Assembly (NCBI RefSeq): GCF_030068505.1
Contig: NZ_JAQOSO010000092.1
Location: 92,808 to 156,807, forward strand
Direction: 5' to 3'
DNA length: 64,000 nt
Source of the DNA: Roseofilum capinflatum BLCC-M114
GTDB lineage: Bacteria; Cyanobacteriota; Cyanobacteriia; Cyanobacteriales; Desertifilaceae
Shown here: positions 61,062-64,000 of the stretch, piece by piece
Layout: each line of letters starts with the position of its first letter
Numbering within the stretch: position 1 is the first letter of the stretch
Position numbers and translations under genes: made by a program
Notes under the pieces: model-generated
Seen by the model: only the letters and a program-made list of their open reading frames with translations
Database searches by the model: none
What the model was told of the DNA's origin: nothing

Positions 61062-62117
61062 CTAGCGAATGGGACAAGAGAGTTGATTGTTCATCCAGGC
61101 GATCGCCAAATGTTCATCAATGGGTTTAGAAAAGAAATAGCCTTGAAAATACTGACAGCCTAACTCTTTCAGCTTCTCAAAGTCTTCTATTGTTTCCACC
61201 CCTTCAGCAATCACCTCTAGACCCACATCTGAGGCAATCAACAAAATTGCTTTAATTAAATTCCATTGTTGCTCTTTCAGGAAAAATCGGTCTATTTTTA
61301 AGCCATTCACTGCTAAATTTTTCAGGCGACTCAAGGAAGAATATCCCGTACCAAAATCATCAATATCAAACTGAAATCCTAAATTCCTCAACTCTTGAAT
61401 AGTATTCGTTGCAACTTCCAAGTTTTCCATTAACATCGTTTCCGTAATTTCTAAACGGATTTCATGGGGGTTAATCTCTAACTCTTTCAGCAAGGATTGC
61501 AACTGGTCAACAAACTGGGGATGAAGTAGCTGGAGAGGGGACAAATTCAGATTCATCAGTAATGCATAATCTGAGGGTAGGTTATTCTTCCATCTCTTAA
61601 GCTGGTGACAGGATTGACGAATCACCCACTGACCAATATCGTGAATCAGCCCCGTTTCTTCGGCCACGGGGATAAATACATTGGGTGAAATCAGTCCCTT
61701 CGTCCCATGATGCCAACGAATGAGGGCTTCAAAGGCGATCACTTTTCTCGGAGATAAAGAGACAATCGGCTGATAAACTAAACTTAACTCTTGTTTCTCA
61801 ATCGCTTGCTTGAGATCCAATTCTAATTGAATTTTTTCTAAGTCTTCTTTCTTAAATAGCGTTAGAGGAAGGGTGGGTTGATGCTCAATGGTTTGGGCCA
61901 AGCGTTCTAAGCGGCCAATGTTCTTAATGGCCATGGACAACATATACTTGCCTTCGGCCGATTCTGGGTTAACGTGCCCACTTTGCATTAACCGAACCAC
62001 ACCTCGAATGGAGGTGAGGGGGGTGCGGAGTTCATGACTTAATAGCATAATCGCTTCGTCTAGGGAGAGTTCGGGGTCAAAATCCGGGGGATCGGATCTA
62101 AGAGTGTTCTTATCCAT
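61062..62117 (-). CDS. HisKA-EAL fusion protein
   Basis: This is a 351-residue protein with a histidine-kinase dimerisation domain (H-box LLSHELRTPLTSIRG, about residues 26-41) but no ATPase domain after it. It is joined directly to an EAL domain (about 105-345). EAL residues are intact: FEALIRW, NLNLSP, ITETML, DDFGTGYSS, GLKID, AEGVET and QGYFFSKP. So it should hydrolyse cyclic di-GMP, with the HisKA part providing dimerisation or phosphotransfer from another kinase. A response regulator gene lies upstream on the same strand, which may act with it. Confidence 0.9.
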   Translation of the reverse strand: MDKNTLRSDPPDFDPELSLDEAIMLLSHELRTPLTSIRGVVRLMQSGHVNPESAEGKYMLSMAIKNIGRLERLAQTIEHQPTLPLTLFKKEDLEKIQLELDLKQAIEKQELSLVYQPIVSLSPRKVIAFEALIRWHHGTKGLISPNVFIPVAEETGLIHDIGQWVIRQSCHQLKRWKNNLPSDYALLMNLNLSPLQLLHPQFVDQLQSLLKELEINPHEIRLEITETMLMENLEVATNTIQELRNLGFQFDIDDFGTGYSSLSRLKNLAVNGLKIDRFFLKEQQWNLIKAILLIASDVGLEVIAEGVETIEDFEKLKELGCQYFQGYFFSKPIDEHLAIAWMNNQLSCPIR

Positions 62118-62296
62118 GATCGCGATCGCCCCAATCAGTTGTTTGTTTAGTCATCATCACCTTTACCTTAGATAGGGAATGTGAAATTCTTGTGAAAGCA
62201 TCAGCGATCCCTTGATTCGCATCACTCCCTAATGTTGTTCATTATTATTTAAATGATACCAGATGATCGACTCCCGACTCTTGGCGATCTTCTAAA

Positions 62297-62680
62297 TTAT
62301 CTCTCTTGCTGGGACGCTAGAGCTTCCTCGATTTGATTGGGTAATTCTAAAGGATCGAAGGGCTTAATCAAGACTGCAATTACGCCTAATGCAGCAGATT
62401 TACGATGAGTATTTTGAACCTGTGCCGTTAACCAAATCACGGGAATATGCCGGGTGTTGGGATTGGATTTTAAGAGCTTTAGGGTCTCTTTACCGTCAAT
62501 ATCAGGCATCATTACGTCCAAGAGAATGACATCCGGCTGATGTTGTTCTGCTAACTCTACTCCTTCATATCCAGATTCTGTAGCGGTTACCTGCCACCCT
62601 CTCAACTTTTCTAGGCTAATCCGAGCAATTTCTCGGATGTCCATTTCATCATCGATCATCAAAATATGTTTAGTTGCCAT
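62297..62680 (-). CDS. CheY-like response regulator
   Basis: This protein of 127 residues is a stand-alone receiver domain. The acidic pair in IDDEMDI, the phosphorylated Asp in ILLDVMMPD, Thr in IWLTAQ and Lys in IKPFDP are present. It has no output domain. It lies upstream of the HisKA-EAL fusion gene on the same strand (179-base gap) and so probably works in the same signalling chain. Confidence 0.92.
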   Translation of the reverse strand: MATKHILMIDDEMDIREIARISLEKLRGWQVTATESGYEGVELAEQHQPDVILLDVMMPDIDGKETLKLLKSNPNTRHIPVIWLTAQVQNTHRKSAALGVIAVLIKPFDPLELPNQIEEALASQQER

Positions 62681-62826
62681 GTGAGGAAGCGTTCCCTGCT
62701 CAGAGCTAGTCTATGGAAAGTTTAGTAAGGTGAGATTTAATGACTATTTCTCACCCTACAACGGAAGTGAGAGTAAAGCAATAGCTGGCGATCCCTAGTT
62801 TCCTAGAGGTTGAAAGGGGTCAGGGC

Positions 62827-63681
62827 ATGGCCCTTGTGGTTGCCTTCACAAGGTACAATGGAACAGGTTCACCTTTGGGGAAAGCCATCTTCAGCTTTCC
62901 AGTGGGCCTTTTAATTCTCTATTTCTATCCCTCTCCCTGCCCAGGAGAGAGCCGTCCACCTTATTTCCTGAAAAGAACCTTGTCCAATAGTCAAGATAAG
63001 AGTAATATTAGTAACCTTATTTGTCCTCCAGAATCGGATATCCAATATCGGAGTACCGGTTTAATTTGGGGGCGCTATATCCCTCAACCGGATGATAAAG
63101 GATTCCAACTTAGAGGGTTAATTGTTACAGAGGATAATCAGTTCTTCCCTGCTTCTATCCGTTGGGGTTACTTTTTTAAGTGGCTGGAAAAGGATGATAA
63201 TTTGCAACAGTTCCATTGGTTTCGGTGTTGGACAAAACCCGATCGCGAAGCGGGCTATCATTTTATCCTCCGCAATGCCCTGAACCCTATCCCGGAGAAC
63301 CTCAGTGATGATGTGTTTTCAGTGCGCGGTCAGATTATTTTTAATTATGGTGGCAAAATAGCAGTTCGCATCAATCCCAATCGTAAAGACCCCAGTTCTA
63401 AACTAGAGAAGCCATTTAAAATCACGTTTCAGGGGATATTACCGAGCGAACCCAAAACGACTTTAGGGGAGTTTTGGGATTTTATTTTGGGTCGTGAGGG
63501 TAAGACGTTGGTGATACTCGAAGCGAGAAAGGTTAAAGACCGCTTAAAAGATCGCAAACCGAAAGGTAAGGGTAAACCCGGTGGGAAGCCCCATCTATCC
63601 AAACCCAAGCCGGTTTCTGAAGAGTCTGATTCTGAGCCTTCTGCATCCGAGTCTGCTAGAGAAGAATCCTCAGAATCATGA
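62827..63681 (+). CDS. Conserved cyanobacterial protein of unknown function
   Basis: This protein of up to 284 residues may begin later than the ATG at 62827: the first 70 residues look poorly ordered, and conserved-looking sequence starts near YRSTGLIWGRYIP (about 74). AAGGGG precedes the first ATG. The middle has WFRCWTKPDREAGYHF and VRGQIIFNYGG, and the C-terminus is a charged tail rich in Lys, Pro, Ser and Glu. No domain is recognised. Confidence 0.7.
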   Translation: MALVVAFTRYNGTGSPLGKAIFSFPVGLLILYFYPSPCPGESRPPYFLKRTLSNSQDKSNISNLICPPESDIQYRSTGLIWGRYIPQPDDKGFQLRGLIVTEDNQFFPASIRWGYFFKWLEKDDNLQQFHWFRCWTKPDREAGYHFILRNALNPIPENLSDDVFSVRGQIIFNYGGKIAVRINPNRKDPSSKLEKPFKITFQGILPSEPKTTLGEFWDFILGREGKTLVILEARKVKDRLKDRKPKGKGKPGGKPHLSKPKPVSEESDSEPSASESAREESSES

Positions 63682-63719
63682 CTAGGCCTTGGCTTCCCTG
63701 GGAATCCTGAATAGGGCGG

Positions 63720-64000
63720 TTAGTTTAGGTGATTGAGTAGAGTTTCGATCGCTGGACGCTCTAGATCTCGACCAATGAACACGAGCCGGGTTTGGCGCGG
63801 TTCGTTCAGTTTCCAGGGACGGTCATAGAAGGTATCAAAGCGGTTACCGACTCCTTGCAGGACTAAGCGCATGGGTTTATTGGGCACTTGGACGAAGCCT
63901 TTAATGCGGTAAACTTCGTGGTTTTGGACAAACTGCTGTAGGGTTTGGGTGAGTTGTTGGGGGTCGAAGGGGCGATCGCACACAATCTCCACTGAATTAA
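63720..64000 (-). CDS. CobW-family GTPase, C-terminal part (partial)
   Basis: The frame is open to the right window edge, so the gene is incomplete here. The visible 93 codons are a CobW_C domain (YRIKGFVQVPNKPMRL and WKLNEPRQTRLVFIGRDL), the C-terminal part of COG0523/CobW GTPases that handle metals or cobalamin. It is distinct from the COG0523 gene at 31541. Confidence 0.9.
   Translation of the reverse strand, partial: NSVEIVCDRPFDPQQLTQTLQQFVQNHEVYRIKGFVQVPNKPMRLVLQGVGNRFDTFYDRPWKLNEPRQTRLVFIGRDLERPAIETLLNHLN

Noticed and set aside
1-64000. tRNA or rRNA genes
   Set aside because: The gene-free spacers were read for tRNA arms and rRNA blocks and none was convincing; a covariance-model search would settle this.

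Overview
The window is a piece of cyanobacterial chromosome. The HIP1 octamer (GCGATCGC) and its partial forms occur throughout, and the gene content includes magnesium chelatase subunit D for chlorophyll synthesis, a CtaA-type copper P-ATPase, a cyanobacterial DUF3153 lipoprotein, phosphoketolase, a COG0523 metallochaperone and a sigma/DUF1822/CHAT gene set. The abundance of Uma2, DUF2887 and DUF4351 genes, heptamer tandem repeats and XisH/XisI genes is typical of filamentous non-heterocystous forms; the genus cannot be fixed from the sequence alone. No rRNA, tRNA or CRISPR array was seen.

Layout. 0-8.5 kb: cell-surface polysaccharide genes on the minus strand (methyltransferase-sulfotransferase-coiled-coil fusion, acyltransferase, Wzt/Wzm-type ABC exporter), interrupted by two small secreted proteins on the plus strand. 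8.7-18.2 kb: a circularly permuted ATP-grasp protein, a peptidoglycan-binding/SH3 protein, the divergent phosphoketolase // pta-ackA acetate block and a methyltransferase. 18.3-25 kb: a two-domain AAA ATPase, uracil-DNA glycosylase, argF, a DUF3153 lipoprotein, a TPR protein, argB, aroK. 25-30.6 kb: a PARG-like protein, then a TetR-Rieske-RidA-DUF4336-transglutaminase block that lies between two copies of the 3' end of a Uma2 gene. 30.8-32.6 kb: a COG0523 GTPase with a Zur box, followed by folE. 32.6-42.3 kb: an accessory region built from direct duplications (two xisHI copies 7,424 bp apart and two copies of a toxin-antitoxin segment). It carries the most interesting gene set of the window: a sigma factor, a DUF1822 protein and a CHAT-protease/WD40 protein in tandem. 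42.4-51.3 kb: pheT, a DUF2887 protein, a glycerophosphodiesterase, two alpha/beta hydrolases, a DUF4351 protein and a decayed IS605-type TnpB. 51.5-64 kb: copper ATPase, FHA protein, tmk, chlD, a flavin disulfide reductase with a TVP38 membrane protein, an EAL/response-regulator signalling pair, a conserved unknown, and the end of a CobW gene that leaves the window.

How the genes work together. Phosphoketolase makes acetyl phosphate. AckA converts it to acetate and ATP, and Pta interconverts it with acetyl-CoA. The COG0523-folE pair looks like a zinc-economy operon, with a Zur site next to a GTPase whose neighbour is zinc-dependent GTP cyclohydrolase I. The TetR regulator and two operator-like palindromes sit directly in front of the Rieske gene. 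The sigma-DUF1822-CHAT/WD40 set has the parts expected of a protease-gated sigma-factor switch. That reading is inference by analogy with CHAT-protease/sigma systems of type III-E CRISPR loci.

Repeats: the window contains a 123-bp TA-flanked MITE-like element (two near-identical copies), several palindromic interspersed repeats, heptamer tandem repeats at gene ends, and a repeat unit that appears to have been accepted in frame inside pheT.
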